Origin: Pararhodobacter sp. CCB-MM2
GTDB lineage: Bacteria; Pseudomonadota; Alphaproteobacteria; Rhodobacterales; Rhodobacteraceae
NCBI RefSeq assembly: GCF_001691415.1
Contig: NZ_LRRR01000035.1
Span: forward strand, 1-41,580
Length of the DNA stretch: 41,580 nt
Direction of reading: 5' to 3'
Below, in pieces: positions 14,888 through 21,576 of this stretch. Made by a program: the position numbers and the translations under genes. Each line of letters opens with the position of its first letter. Position 1 is the stretch's first letter. The notes under the pieces are model-generated. The model ran no database searches and was not told the DNA's origin. It saw only the letters and a list, made by a program, of their open reading frames with translations.

Positions 14888-15265
14888 TCACGATGCCCGC
14901 CCAAGATCAACCGTGGGGAGCTTCCGAAGAGGCTTCGTGCTGGCGATCAAGATCTGGTTGGCTGTCTCGGCCAGAACCTCGCATGAGGACGCATCGACCA
15001 CGCGAAACCCAAGTTCAGCGAGGCGCCACAACTCAGTTGGGCTCATCCACAAGAACAGGCCCTTGGTGCCTCGCGCGGCACACCCGATATGCAGACCGGC
15101 GCGATGCGCTTCTGAGACAAGACCTTTGAAGCCCTGCACCTCTTGATAGACAGGAGCTGGCAGCCCAGTACGCCAAGTATCAGTCCAAGTGTGCGAGAAG
15201 TCCGGACGCCAAGGCCCCCTGCCGTGACGATCTTGAACCCGGAGGATGGGATCCAGCGCGGTCAT
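14888..15265 (-). CDS. Hypothetical early protein
   Basis: This 125-residue protein starts at ATG 15265, sharing an A with the upstream stop (TGATG). It contains H-T-W-T-D-T-W-R-T near residue 25, then F-K-G-L-V-S-E-A-H-R-A-G-L-H-I-G-C-A-A-R-G-T-K-G and L-W-R-L-A-E-L-G-F-R-V-V-D. The beta-alpha alternation suggests a small globular fold, but I recognise no family. Position among the first genes of the leftward early operon, beside tad2, makes a host-takeover or anti-defence role possible. Confidence 0.7.
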   Translation of the reverse strand: MTALDPILRVQDRHGRGPWRPDFSHTWTDTWRTGLPAPVYQEVQGFKGLVSEAHRAGLHIGCAARGTKGLFLWMSPTELWRLAELGFRVVDASSCEVLAETANQILIASTKPLRKLPTVDLGRAS

Positions 15266-15744
15266 CAGCGGACGCCCCCACGCATCGGAATGGCGGCAGC
15301 GTCAGGCACCACGTCGAACGCAGGCATGAAGCTCTGGAAGGCCTCAACAGCCTCGCGCCACTCGACAGCAGCCTTGGCCATGTCGGAGGCATTGCCAGAG
15401 GCGATGGCGGTCAGAGCGGCGGCTGTGGCCTCTCCGCTTTCCTTCATGGCGCTGGCGAGGCCCTGCATCAGGTCGGGGGCCGGGCCTTCATCGGTCGCCA
15501 CGCGGCCCTGAAAGATGGCGGTCACCGAGTAGCGCCCGAGGGCATCCTCAAGGGCGATGATGTCGAAAGCCGTCCACGCGCGCTTGTCGTTCATCTTCAT
15601 GGACAGATCGGAGCGGTGAAAGCTGAGGCGGCTGTCGTCGTCGCCGTGCCAGTCGCAGATGTGCTGCGCCGCCGCTTCTTGGCCGATGCGCTTCACGAGG
15701 GCGCGCATCGCAGCGTGGATCTGGTTCTTGGTCACGTTCTGCAT
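15265..15744 (-). CDS. Hypothetical early protein
   Basis: A 159-residue protein. I use ATG 15744 (M-Q-N-V-T-K-N-Q-I-H-A-A-M-R-A-L-V-K-R); an in-frame GTG at 15786 is the alternative and has no better site. The N-terminal 70 residues are helical and end with H-G-D-D-D-S-R-L-S-F-H-R-S-D. The rest is alanine-rich helix. It is the first gene after the cro-like gene, the position of lambda cII, but no cII-type helix-turn-helix is visible. Function unknown. Confidence 0.7.
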   Translation of the reverse strand: MQNVTKNQIHAAMRALVKRIGQEAAAQHICDWHGDDDSRLSFHRSDLSMKMNDKRAWTAFDIIALEDALGRYSVTAIFQGRVATDEGPAPDLMQGLASAMKESGEATAAALTAIASGNASDMAKAAVEWREAVEAFQSFMPAFDVVPDAAAIPMRGGVR

Positions 15745-15816
15745 GGCAAACTTCGTTTGTTTGGTGTTCGCGATGGAAGCCCCCACCTTTGAAGGAGGGG
15801 GTGTTGTGTGATGGGA

Positions 15817-16050
15817 TCAGGAAGCGGCGCGGGACGGGGCGGGCCCGAAGAGATCGGGACGGAGAGACGACCGGCTCACTTGGCCGCCGGTGACGTTGTC
15901 GATCTTGGTTGCCATCTCGGCAGAAACCCGGTCGGCCTTCAGCATGTAGCTGACCTGTTGCTGCGAGCATCCCATGGCCTCGGCCAGCTTGACCTGTGAG
16001 CCGTGGATGCGGATGGCCTGTTCAATGAGGGTGCGGTGATGCTCGGTCAT
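15817..16050 (-). CDS. Cro-like repressor
   Basis: A 77-residue protein, divergent from cI across the operator region. Residues 12-45 (A-I-R-I-H-G-S-Q-V-K-L-A-E-A-M-G-C-S-Q-Q-Q-V-S) form a helix-turn-helix of the YdaS/Cro type with Q-Q-Q-V-S as recognition helix. Length is typical of Cro. The start ATG abuts operator O1, and no ribosome-binding site precedes it, so the mRNA is probably leaderless. It should repress cI and early promoters during lytic growth and heads the leftward early operon. Confidence 0.85.
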   Translation of the reverse strand: MTEHHRTLIEQAIRIHGSQVKLAEAMGCSQQQVSYMLKADRVSAEMATKIDNVTGGQVSRSSLRPDLFGPAPSRAAS

Positions 16051-16086
16051 ACTAGTTTTCTAGTGCATTCGCGACGCGAGTGTCAA
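16050..16086 (-). promoter_or_regulatory. Leftward early promoter (PR-equivalent)
   Basis: On the minus strand TTGACA (plus 16081-16086) and TAGAAA (plus 16057-16062) are separated by 18 bases. The predicted transcription start falls on or next to the A of the cro-like ATG at 16050, giving a leaderless message. O1 covers the -10, and O2 touches the -35. Confidence 0.7.
16051..16064. promoter_or_regulatory. Operator O1 (right-operator-like) overlapping the cro promoter
   Basis: Perfect palindrome ACTAG-TTTT-CTAGT. It covers the -10 of the leftward promoter and ends at the base before the cro-like ATG. It is one of four sites sharing ACTAG-N4-CTWGT. Confidence 0.75.
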
Positions 16087-16099
16087 CTAGCAATCTTGT
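16086..16099. promoter_or_regulatory. Operator O2
   Basis: ACTAG-CAAT-CTTGT, 35 bases from O1. It sits next to the -35 of the leftward promoter and just upstream of the cI promoter, like lambda OR2. A further 7-bp inverted repeat CTTGTCG/CGACAAG (16095-16114) shares its right half and may be an extra site. Confidence 0.7.
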
Positions 16100-16134
16100 C
16101 GTGCGGCCGACAAGGGGTCTGGTATTCTGGCGCT
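16100..16134 (+). promoter_or_regulatory. Candidate cI maintenance promoter
   Basis: TATTCT at 16123-16128 is a fair -10 lying seven bases before the cI ATG, with no good -35 at the right distance. A weak -35 next to a bound operator fits a promoter that needs repressor activation, as lambda PRM. The transcript would be leaderless. Confidence 0.45.
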
Positions 16135-16749
16135 ATGACCGTGGCCCAGAAAATCACCGAGTTCCGCAAAGCCAAAGGCCTCTCCCAGAAGGAGTTGGCC
16201 GAAGAATCCGGTGTGAGCCAGCAGCTCATCTCTCAGATCGAGCGCGGCATTAATCGGACTACGAAGCACATCCCGGCGCTAGCGCGAGCTTTAGGGCGGA
16301 CCCTTCAAGAGATCGATCCGACCCTCACTGATGTCATCGAGGGCAAGAGGCTTGCCCCGCCGCCATCGGAGCCTGTGCCACTGATCTCCTGGGTCAGCGC
16401 CGGGCAGCTCACTGATCAGCCGGGCATCAGCGACTTCGCCGACTTCCCAACCGTGTATGCGTCAGACCTGCCGCCGGGCCGCTGGATCGCGCTGCGCGTG
16501 GACGGCACGTCCATGAACAAGCTGAGCCCGCCTGAGAGCATCGTGATCGTCAACCTTGATGACACGCGGCTGGTGCCGAACCGCTGCTATGTGGTGGCCG
16601 ACGAAACCGGCGCCGCGACCTACAAGGCCTATGACCCGAAGGCCGAGCCGCAGTTTCAGCCCCGGTCATATGTGCCAACCGATCCGCCGGTATTCGTGGG
16701 CGCGGTGCGCGTGATCGGACGGGTCTACCGGACGATGCTGGACATGTGA
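16135..16749 (+). CDS. CI-like repressor with S24 autoprotease
   Basis: A 204-residue repressor. Residues 5-60 form an XRE helix-turn-helix (S-Q-K-E-L-A-E-E-S-G-V-S-Q-Q-L-I). Residues 83-200 are a LexA/CI S24 peptidase with catalytic S126 (D-G-T-S-M) and K164 (A-T-Y-K-A-Y). The expected Ala-Gly cleavage site A89-G90 sits in V-S-A-G. All parts for RecA-stimulated self-cleavage are present, so SOS induction is likely. I start at ATG 16135, which has no ribosome-binding site and follows a -10 by seven bases, suggesting leaderless translation. It is divergent from the cro-like gene. Confidence 0.93.
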   Translation: MTVAQKITEFRKAKGLSQKELAEESGVSQQLISQIERGINRTTKHIPALARALGRTLQEIDPTLTDVIEGKRLAPPPSEPVPLISWVSAGQLTDQPGISDFADFPTVYASDLPPGRWIALRVDGTSMNKLSPPESIVIVNLDDTRLVPNRCYVVADETGAATYKAYDPKAEPQFQPRSYVPTDPPVFVGAVRVIGRVYRTMLDM

Positions 16750-16787
16750 CCGTCCGTGCAGGGCGGTGGTGAAGGGTGATAAAAGCA

Positions 16788-17018
16788 ATGCAAAGATATG
16801 CAGTTCTGGCGGCTAGACTTGAGAGGGCTGAGCAAAAGATCGCGATCATGTCCAAGATCCTCGGCATTTTGATAAAGCGCGACACCATCGTTGCAGATGT
16901 ATCTGTCAAGCTCGGCCAGAAGGACTATACCGCAGCTATGGAGCGTTTGAGGGAGCTTGAAGGGAGCGCACTTGAGGTCGCGTCAGTTGTCGCGGAGTGG
17001 TCAGATGACAAAGCCTGA
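16788..17018 (+). CDS. Lysogeny-operon protein in the rexA position
   Basis: A 76-residue, nearly all-helical protein encoded 38 bases after cI on the same strand, ending by overlapping the next gene. ATG 16788 is preceded by GAAGGG at a long spacing; an in-frame GTG at 16776 is possible. The sequence (M-Q-R-Y-A-V-L-A-A-R-L-E-R-A-E-Q-K-I) suggests a short coiled-coil followed by a helical domain. I know no family. Being downstream of cI without a terminator between, it is likely expressed in the lysogen. Confidence 0.7.
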   Translation: MQRYAVLAARLERAEQKIAIMSKILGILIKRDTIVADVSVKLGQKDYTAAMERLRELEGSALEVASVVAEWSDDKA

Positions 17019-17376
17019 GTTGCACGCTATAGTGAACGAGTACCCTAGAATGATCGATGATGTCCGCAAGATGGGTGGCGGCGGGGGTGGTGGTGACATG
17101 CCTGAGGTGATCGCTAAACTGCAGCTCGACCAAGCGGTGTTAGCTGAGCGCGTCAGCAACATGCACGACGATTTCGGTCGTCGCTTCGACGCCACGGATA
17201 AGAAGCTCGATGAGATCTCCAAGGGTATAGCGAGTATGGCGCCATCGCTTGCTCGCATCGAGACAGAGATCAAGCACAAGATCGACTACAAATGGCTGGC
17301 GCTATCAGTCTTTGCGATCATCATGGTGATGTTGAGGTATGAGATCGTGGAGCTCTTCAACCAGCCCCCTCAGTAG
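17005..17376 (+). CDS. Lysogeny-operon membrane-anchored coiled-coil protein in the rexB position
   Basis: A 123-residue protein starting at ATG 17005 (GGAG upstream), overlapping the previous gene by 14 bases. The N-terminal 25 residues are helical, then a run of seven glycines. Residues 32-95 are a coiled-coil with F-D-A-T-D-K-K-L-D-E-I-S-K-G-I, and one transmembrane helix (W-L-A-L-S-V-F-A-I-I-M-V-M-L) lies at about residues 98-111 near the C-terminus. A terminator follows at 17521. Expression with cI and the membrane anchor suggest superinfection exclusion, like lambda RexB, but the sequence is unrelated as far as I can see. Confidence 0.75.
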   Translation: MTKPELHAIVNEYPRMIDDVRKMGGGGGGGDMPEVIAKLQLDQAVLAERVSNMHDDFGRRFDATDKKLDEISKGIASMAPSLARIETEIKHKIDYKWLALSVFAIIMVMLRYEIVELFNQPPQ

Positions 17377-17379
17377 CGC

Positions 17380-17508
17380 TTATCGCCTCGTTGACACCCT
17401 CGCCACATAAACCGGGATGACCCCGAACAGCAAATAGACACGCGTCGCCTTCCGGTAGCGACACCCGAAGCCCTCGATGGTTTCGAACGTCTCCCGAACC
17501 TTCAGCAT
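17380..17508 (-). CDS. Small basic protein (42 residues), opposite strand
   Basis: A 42-residue frame with a strong GGGGAGG site upstream of ATG 17508. It reads M-L-K-V-R-E-T-F-E-T-I-E-G-F-G-C-R-Y-R-K, then a hydrophobic V-Y-L-L-F-G-V-I-P-V-Y-V segment and a basic end. It converges on the rexB-position gene and ends four bases from its stop. Codon use is less biased than in neighbours. It could be a small membrane peptide of the immunity region; the function is unknown. Confidence 0.5.
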   Translation of the reverse strand: MLKVRETFETIEGFGCRYRKATRVYLLFGVIPVYVARVSTRR

Positions 17509-17520
17509 CGTCGCCTCCCC

Positions 17521-17544
17521 GCCCCGCCTCGCGCGGGGCTTTTT
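17521..17544 (+). terminator. Intrinsic terminator of the cI operon
   Basis: Stem GCCCCGC/GCGGGGC (17521-17527 and 17533-17539), 5-base loop, then TTTTT at 17540-17544. It would stop cI-operon transcription before the second operator region. Confidence 0.8.
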
Positions 17545-17599
17545 CATGCGCGCCACCACGGCGCTGACCGGGGCAGGTTAGCACAGCTCTCACGCATCG

Positions 17600-17613
17600 A
17601 CTAGTTTGCTTGT
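17600..17613. promoter_or_regulatory. Operator O3 (left-operator-like)
   Basis: ACTAG-TTTG-CTTGT, upstream of the -35 of the rightward early promoter. Same orientation and sequence type as O2 and O4, 33 bases from O4. Confidence 0.75.
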
Positions 17614-17621
17614 TTTTCGGA

Positions 17622-17651
17622 TTGACAGGCTCACTAGTTTACTTGTAGCGT
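17622..17651 (+). promoter_or_regulatory. Rightward early promoter (PL-equivalent)
   Basis: TTGACA at 17622-17627, then an 18-base spacer to TAGCGT at 17646-17651. The -10 is weak but the -35 is perfect, and O4 fills the spacer. It drives the rightward recombination/integration operon starting at 17718. Confidence 0.6.
17633..17646. promoter_or_regulatory. Operator O4
   Basis: ACTAG-TTTA-CTTGT, lying in the spacer between the -35 and -10 of the rightward early promoter, so a bound repressor would block RNA polymerase. Confidence 0.75.
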
Positions 17652-17717
17652 CATCCTACACCGCCCGACCGAAGACGCCGCAAGGCAGATCGCCGGGAGA
17701 ACATGGGAGACAACGCA

Positions 17718-18059
17718 ATGAACCTCGAACTTGAGATCAATGAATTCCTGAGCGACCCGGCGCGCAAGGCGCAGCTCATGGCTGCCGCCATGGAGGCGAT
17801 GTCGGAGCGCGTGACCCAGCAATTCAAGTGGTCGCTGCCGGACACCATCGCCAAGGAGTGCGATGACTTCATCGTAGAGCATGTGGCCCCGGAAGTGCGT
17901 GCCCACCTCCTTGCGAACAAGGGTGCCATCATCACCGCCGCCAAAGAGGCTGCTGACCAGATCGGCGCGAAGATCACCGAGGCGCTGGTTGCGAAGGTGA
18001 CCGAGAACATGGACCGCAGCTACAAGATGAACGGCATCGTGGAGGGGTTGTTCAAATGA
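17718..18059 (+). CDS. Hypothetical helical protein, first gene of the rightward early operon
   Basis: A 113-residue protein. I choose ATG 17718 because GGGAG lies eight bases upstream; ATG 17703 is in frame but too close to its site. It is almost wholly alpha-helical and acidic, with no membrane segment (E-I-N-E-F-L-S-D-P-A-R-K at the start, A-A-K-E-A-A-D-Q-I-G-A-K-I near the end). As the first gene after the promoter, it may act on the host early in infection. No family recognised. Confidence 0.75.
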   Translation: MNLELEINEFLSDPARKAQLMAAAMEAMSERVTQQFKWSLPDTIAKECDDFIVEHVAPEVRAHLLANKGAIITAAKEAADQIGAKITEALVAKVTENMDRSYKMNGIVEGLFK

Positions 18060-18232
18060 CCCGCCCCGACTTCACCGCCCACCCGTACCTCGGCATCATC
18101 GCTGCGCATGTGCTGGAGGACTTCCGCTTCGCCATGGCCAAGCCTGTGACGCTGGCCCCCGCAAACACCGACGACAGCACCCCGCCCACGCCTGCCGCGC
18201 CTGCTATGCCCGCACCGGGGGCCGCAGCATGA
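18056..18232 (+). CDS. Small hypothetical protein (58 residues)
   Basis: A 58-residue protein with ATGA overlaps at both ends. The N-terminal half (P-D-F-T-A-H-P-Y-L-G-I-I-A-A-H-V-L-E-D-F) is ordered, while the C-terminal half is a disordered P/A/T tail. Coupled translation on both sides argues that it is real. The function is unknown. Confidence 0.65.
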   Translation: MTRPDFTAHPYLGIIAAHVLEDFRFAMAKPVTLAPANTDDSTPPTPAAPAMPAPGAAA

Positions 18233-18750
18233 ACGCGCCCATCCGCCATTTCTTGGACGCCGGTTCGCTTTACGGCTTGATCCGCGCTGTCTCTAACGAG
18301 GCCACGATCCGCCCGCATGGCGCTGAGTACCGCAGCCACGCCGCCGAGGTTCGCCGCGCTGCCCTTTCGCTGGCGTTGGACATTGCCATTCTTGCCGCTG
18401 AGGAAGCCGGTGACACGCCGATTGCCAACTTGCTTTCGGACCTCCAGCGGGGCCAGCGCTTCGCCTTGGACCTTGCCAAGAGCAACGACGACGCCATCCG
18501 CGACCGCCTCGATGACACCGCGTCAGAGCTGGCTGAGGACGTGGCTCGCATGTTCGAGGCATGGGGCGTTGACTGCCCAGACGCCGCGCCCCTGCCGCAT
18601 GAGAGCATCGCCCGCGGGTTCAAGCGCATCAACCAGCGCGACGTGCCGAACCTCGCCCACGCCCTGCGCGGGATTGAGCGCAACCCCACCACCGAGGCCG
18701 CCGGCAACGCCATCATGGCCGCGATCTACGCCGGAAAGGAAGCCGCATGA
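18229..18750 (+). CDS. Hypothetical early protein
   Basis: This 173-residue protein is helical and alanine-rich, with H-A-A-E-V-R-R-A-A-L-S-L-A-L-D-I-A-I-L and a conserved-looking middle D-V-A-R-M-F-E-A-W-G-V-D-C-P. It overlaps both neighbours by 4 bases. No motif links it to a known function; it belongs to the block of small accessory genes ahead of the recombination genes. Confidence 0.7.
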   Translation: MNAPIRHFLDAGSLYGLIRAVSNEATIRPHGAEYRSHAAEVRRAALSLALDIAILAAEEAGDTPIANLLSDLQRGQRFALDLAKSNDDAIRDRLDDTASELAEDVARMFEAWGVDCPDAAPLPHESIARGFKRINQRDVPNLAHALRGIERNPTTEAAGNAIMAAIYAGKEAA

Positions 18751-19022
18751 CCGGAGCCGCCGCCGTTCTCACCGCAAAGGGCCGCGCCATGCTCGCCGCA
18801 GGTGACCACATGCCCGAGGCATACGACGCCGAGGATCCGTACCTCGCCACCGTCACCGCAGAGCGCGAGCCGGTGTTCCGCACCACGCGCACCGCGCCGC
18901 CTGCCGACCCGCTGGTCGTGGCTGGGCACCTCATCGCCGCCGCCGCCAAGGGCGACCCGCTCAAGGCCAAGGCATACGGGGCCCTGTCGACCTCCATCGC
19001 GATCAAGGCGTGCGCCCAATGA
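18747..19022 (+). CDS. Hypothetical early protein
   Basis: A 91-residue protein with ATGA overlaps at both ends. The N-terminal 20 residues are alanine-rich helix, the middle is P/T/R-rich (V-F-R-T-T-R-T-A-P-P-A), and the end is helical again. The composition suggests a flexible protein. No homology or motif is recognised. Confidence 0.6.
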   Translation: MTGAAAVLTAKGRAMLAAGDHMPEAYDAEDPYLATVTAEREPVFRTTRTAPPADPLVVAGHLIAAAAKGDPLKAKAYGALSTSIAIKACAQ

Positions 19023-19141
19023 CCCGAGCGCTTCCCCTCATCATCGCCGCCATCCTCGCAGGCCTACTGCTTGGCATGGCCGTAACCAACGCCATCACCC
19101 GCGCGGCATTCGACGCGGTGAACACCCAGGAGATCGGATAA
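19019..19141 (+). CDS. Small single-span membrane protein (40 residues)
   Basis: A 40-residue protein that overlaps the upstream stop (ATGA) and shares an A with the next start (TAATG). Residues 6-24 (L-P-L-I-I-A-A-I-L-A-G-L-L-L-G-M-A-V) form one transmembrane helix after a short positive N-terminus. It may be an inner-membrane accessory peptide; the function is unknown. Confidence 0.65.
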   Translation: MTRALPLIIAAILAGLLLGMAVTNAITRAAFDAVNTQEIG

Positions 19142-19902
19142 TGAACGCCGTGACCAAGCACGATCCGGAACGGGTCGCGTTGACCGGCCTTGAGCTTCTC
19201 CGCCAACCGTTCCCAGCTAACCAAATTTCCAAGCTGCCAAAGCCGACGCGAAAGCAAACTGAGGCGGTGCAGAAGGACTTCACGGCTGGCATTAGCTGCA
19301 AGCTCTGTGGCGCGTGGCATCATCCCGACGTGGTTCACTTGGATTATGTCGGCCACGCAGCCCTGACTGACCGACTGCTTGACTGCGACCCTGCTTGGAA
19401 CTGGGAGCCTCTTGCCTTCACTCCCATGGGGACGCCAGCGCTCGATGACAACGGCGGCATGTGGATCAAGCTTACGATCTGTGGCGTTTCTCGCTTTGGC
19501 TACGGCCATCCAGACGGGAAACGCGGCGGAGATGCGATCAAGGAAGTGATCGGTGACGCGCTGCGCAATGCTGCCATGCGCTTCGGCGCCGCGCTGGACC
19601 TTTGGCACAAGGGCGATCTTCACGGCCACGATGCGGGGCAGGATGAAGCCCCGGGCAAGGATTCCGCAACAGCCGAAGAGCCGGCATTCGACCCGAAGGC
19701 CGCGCACGACCGGATCCAGAAGCGCATCGCCAACGCGCCCAGTTTCGAGGCGCTTTCGATCATCTGGGGGGAAGAGGCTGAGACCGTGAAGAAGATCGGC
19801 GCTGCTGTGCGTGACCTCGGGGTCGCCATCTACAACGCCCGTGACGCCCGCAAAGCCGACCTCGCCCAGCCCGTCCTCGCAGACGACGAAATCCCCTACT
19901 GA
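19141..19902 (+). CDS. Rad52-like single-strand annealing protein
   Basis: A 253-residue protein. Residues 18-40 read L-R-Q-P-F-P-A-N-Q-I-S-K-L-P-K-P, followed by a C-x-x-C-type turn (C-K-L-C-G-A-W-H). The core V-H-L-D-Y-V-G-H-A-A-L-T-D-R-L-L and G-G-D-A-I-K-E-V-I-G-D-A-L-R-N-A-A-M-R-F-G is typical of phage Rad52/22 (Sak-like) annealing proteins. The C-terminal 80 residues are a flexible acidic tail ending D-D-E-I-P-Y, resembling an SSB-type tip. It would anneal complementary strands during phage recombination. It starts TAATG-coupled to the membrane peptide gene. Confidence 0.8.
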   Translation: MNAVTKHDPERVALTGLELLRQPFPANQISKLPKPTRKQTEAVQKDFTAGISCKLCGAWHHPDVVHLDYVGHAALTDRLLDCDPAWNWEPLAFTPMGTPALDDNGGMWIKLTICGVSRFGYGHPDGKRGGDAIKEVIGDALRNAAMRFGAALDLWHKGDLHGHDAGQDEAPGKDSATAEEPAFDPKAAHDRIQKRIANAPSFEALSIIWGEEAETVKKIGAAVRDLGVAIYNARDARKADLAQPVLADDEIPY

Positions 19903-19913
19903 GGAGCCCCACC

Positions 19914-20612
19914 ATGACCGACACGAACCCCCGCGCCGTGATGGGCGACAACCTGCCCCCCGATCCCATCGACACGATCAACGCCGCCCATGAGGCCATC
20001 CGCGAAGAGGCTGAGAACTGGCTCGACGGCACGCCGGTTGAAAACGAAGCCCAGATGAAGGCCGTGGACGAACTGCGCAAGGGCGCGCGGGCGTGGCGCA
20101 TGGAACTGGAAGCAGGCGAGAAGTCTGCTGCAGCACCGCTTCACGACGCTTGGAAGGCCGAGAAGGCACGCTGGGCGCCGACCATCGAAGACGCGAAGCG
20201 CATCGAGAAGGCCCTTGTCGCCTGCGTCGACACCTTCAAGCGCAAGCTCGCCGCTGAGAAAGCCGCCGCTGAGCGCAAGGCCCGTGCCGAGGCCGAGGCC
20301 AAGGTGCGCGCCGCGCAGGAAGCCGCCCGCGCTGCCGACGCTGCGAACATCGAGGCACAGCGCGAAGCCGACCGCCTCCAGCGCGAGGCGGAGGCTGCCC
20401 AGCGTGAAGCCGCCCGCGCCAGCAAGGACACCGTGAAAGGCCTGCGCACCCGCGACATGCACGAGATCGAGGACCACCGCGCCGCGCTGAACTGGATCGC
20501 CAAGAACGACCGGGACGCCGTGACCGCCTTCATCGATGAATACGTGCGCCGGAACTTCCGCGACAAGCCCATCGCAGGCGTGCGCGTGTGGAAGGAGAAG
20601 GTCGCCGCATGA
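19914..20612 (+). CDS. Coiled-coil protein next to the annealing protein
   Basis: A 232-residue protein, 11 bases after the Rad52-like gene. Residues 1-85 are helical with D-N-L-P-P-D-P-I-D near the start. Residues 105-180 are a long alanine/glutamate/arginine coiled-coil. The C-terminal 50 residues form a globular module (A-L-N-W-I-A-K-N-D, F-I-D-E-Y-V-R-R-N-F). Proteins of this design commonly accompany phage single-strand annealing proteins and may be recombination partners or nucleases' cofactors; no catalytic motif is visible. Confidence 0.75.
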   Translation: MTDTNPRAVMGDNLPPDPIDTINAAHEAIREEAENWLDGTPVENEAQMKAVDELRKGARAWRMELEAGEKSAAAPLHDAWKAEKARWAPTIEDAKRIEKALVACVDTFKRKLAAEKAAAERKARAEAEAKVRAAQEAARAADAANIEAQREADRLQREAEAAQREAARASKDTVKGLRTRDMHEIEDHRAALNWIAKNDRDAVTAFIDEYVRRNFRDKPIAGVRVWKEKVAA

Positions 20613-20800
20613 GCCGCATCGACGCCAAGGCCCGCGCCCTGATCAAGCGGGCCGTCTACCAAGCCAAGTACGAGCACGAGGCCCTTGCGGTGGACTTCAC
20701 CGCCGCAGGGCTGGTTGCAGACGGCGAGGGGGATGCAGAGGCCAAGCGCGCCGCGCAGAAGGCGTGGGATGACGTGTTCAAGGTCTGGGGGGCTGCGTGA
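20609..20800 (+). CDS. Small hypothetical protein (63 residues)
   Basis: A 63-residue protein with a 4-base start overlap (ATGA). It is helical and charged (R-I-D-A-K-A-R-A-L-I-K-R-A-V-Y-Q-A-K-Y at the N-terminus; A-K-R-A-A-Q-K-A-W-D-D-V-F-K at the end). It follows the recombination pair, but nothing specific can be said of its role. Confidence 0.65.
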   Translation: MSRIDAKARALIKRAVYQAKYEHEALAVDFTAAGLVADGEGDAEAKRAAQKAWDDVFKVWGAA

Positions 20801-21219
20801 TGGGATACGACCGCGCCCCCGATATTCTGGTGCAGAAGTGCCCTGACGGCTGGAAGCCCTACGGCGTCCACAGCCCGGCCATGATCGACGATCTGCTGAT
20901 CGGTCAGGTGGCCAAGCTGATCCCGCGCAAGGGCCGCAGCCTGCCGCGCAACGCCGCTTACTGGGCGGGCCTGCAAGCCGCCGTCGCTGCGACTGACGCA
21001 TGGCCCACGGCAAGCCACCTGCACGCCGACCTCAAGCGCCTCACCGGCTACGTGGACGTCTACCACAACCCGCTGACCGGTCGCGACGAGATCCGCCCGC
21101 AGTCCACCGCGTTCGACAAGATGAGCGAGGCCGAGTTCGCCGCGTTCTTCCGGCTGGCACAGCTGAAATTCACCGAGCGCATGGGCTTCGATGCCTGGGC
21201 GCGGGAGGGCCATGAATGA
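20800..21219 (+). CDS. DUF1367-like phage protein
   Basis: A 139-residue protein starting at ATG 20800 next to an in-frame GTG (GTGATG) that overlaps the upstream stop. The pattern S-L-P-R-N-A-A-Y-W-A-G-L-Q near residue 45, W-P-T-A-S-H-L-H-A-D-L-K-R-L-T-G-Y-V, and S-T-A-F-D-K-M-S-E-A-E-F-A-A-F-F matches small phage proteins of the DUF1367 kind, found in early and nin-like regions. Their biochemical role is unknown. It precedes an HNH gene, as often in these operons. Confidence 0.7.
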   Translation: MGYDRAPDILVQKCPDGWKPYGVHSPAMIDDLLIGQVAKLIPRKGRSLPRNAAYWAGLQAAVAATDAWPTASHLHADLKRLTGYVDVYHNPLTGRDEIRPQSTAFDKMSEAEFAAFFRLAQLKFTERMGFDAWAREGHE

Positions 21220-21572
21220 CCCGCCGCCGCTCCGAGTTCCCCGCCAAGATCCGCGTTGCTGCGTTCGAGCGTGCCAAGGGATGCTGCGAGCAATGCGGCG
21301 TCTCCATCCGCCCCGGCAACGGCCCCGAATACGATCACCGCATCCCGGATGCCCTCGGCGGCGAGCCCACGCTCGAGAACTGCGACGTTCTCTGCCGCTC
21401 CTGTCACGGCGCGAAGACCGCCAAGGAAGACGTGCCCCGCATCGCCAAGGCCAAGCGCGTCCAGCGCGGCCACATCAACGCCCGGCCCAAGCCTGTCCAC
21501 CGTCTGCCCGGCTCCAAGGGCTCCGGCTGGCGCAAGCCCATCAATGCCCCGGCCTACCGGGTGAAGGAGTGA
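21216..21572 (+). CDS. HNH endonuclease
   Basis: A 118-residue protein with a clear HNH core: C24-x-x-C27 and C60-x-x-C63 zinc ligands, the catalytic Y-D-H at 39-41, N55 in L-E-N-C, and H64. The C-terminus is basic (R-G-H-I-N-A-R-P-K-P-V-H) and probably binds DNA. It overlaps the upstream gene by 4 bases, so it is a standing member of the operon and not an inserted homing gene. It may nick or cut host DNA or serve recombination; it is far from the terminase, so a packaging role is less likely. Confidence 0.88.
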   Translation: MTRRRSEFPAKIRVAAFERAKGCCEQCGVSIRPGNGPEYDHRIPDALGGEPTLENCDVLCRSCHGAKTAKEDVPRIAKAKRVQRGHINARPKPVHRLPGSKGSGWRKPINAPAYRVKE

Positions 21573-21576
21573 CCCC

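Noticed and set aside
14483..14891. Upstream extension of the long minus-strand frame (13947-14891)
   Set aside because: It would run out of frame through the Tad2 gene, which has a strong start signal and clear family motifs.
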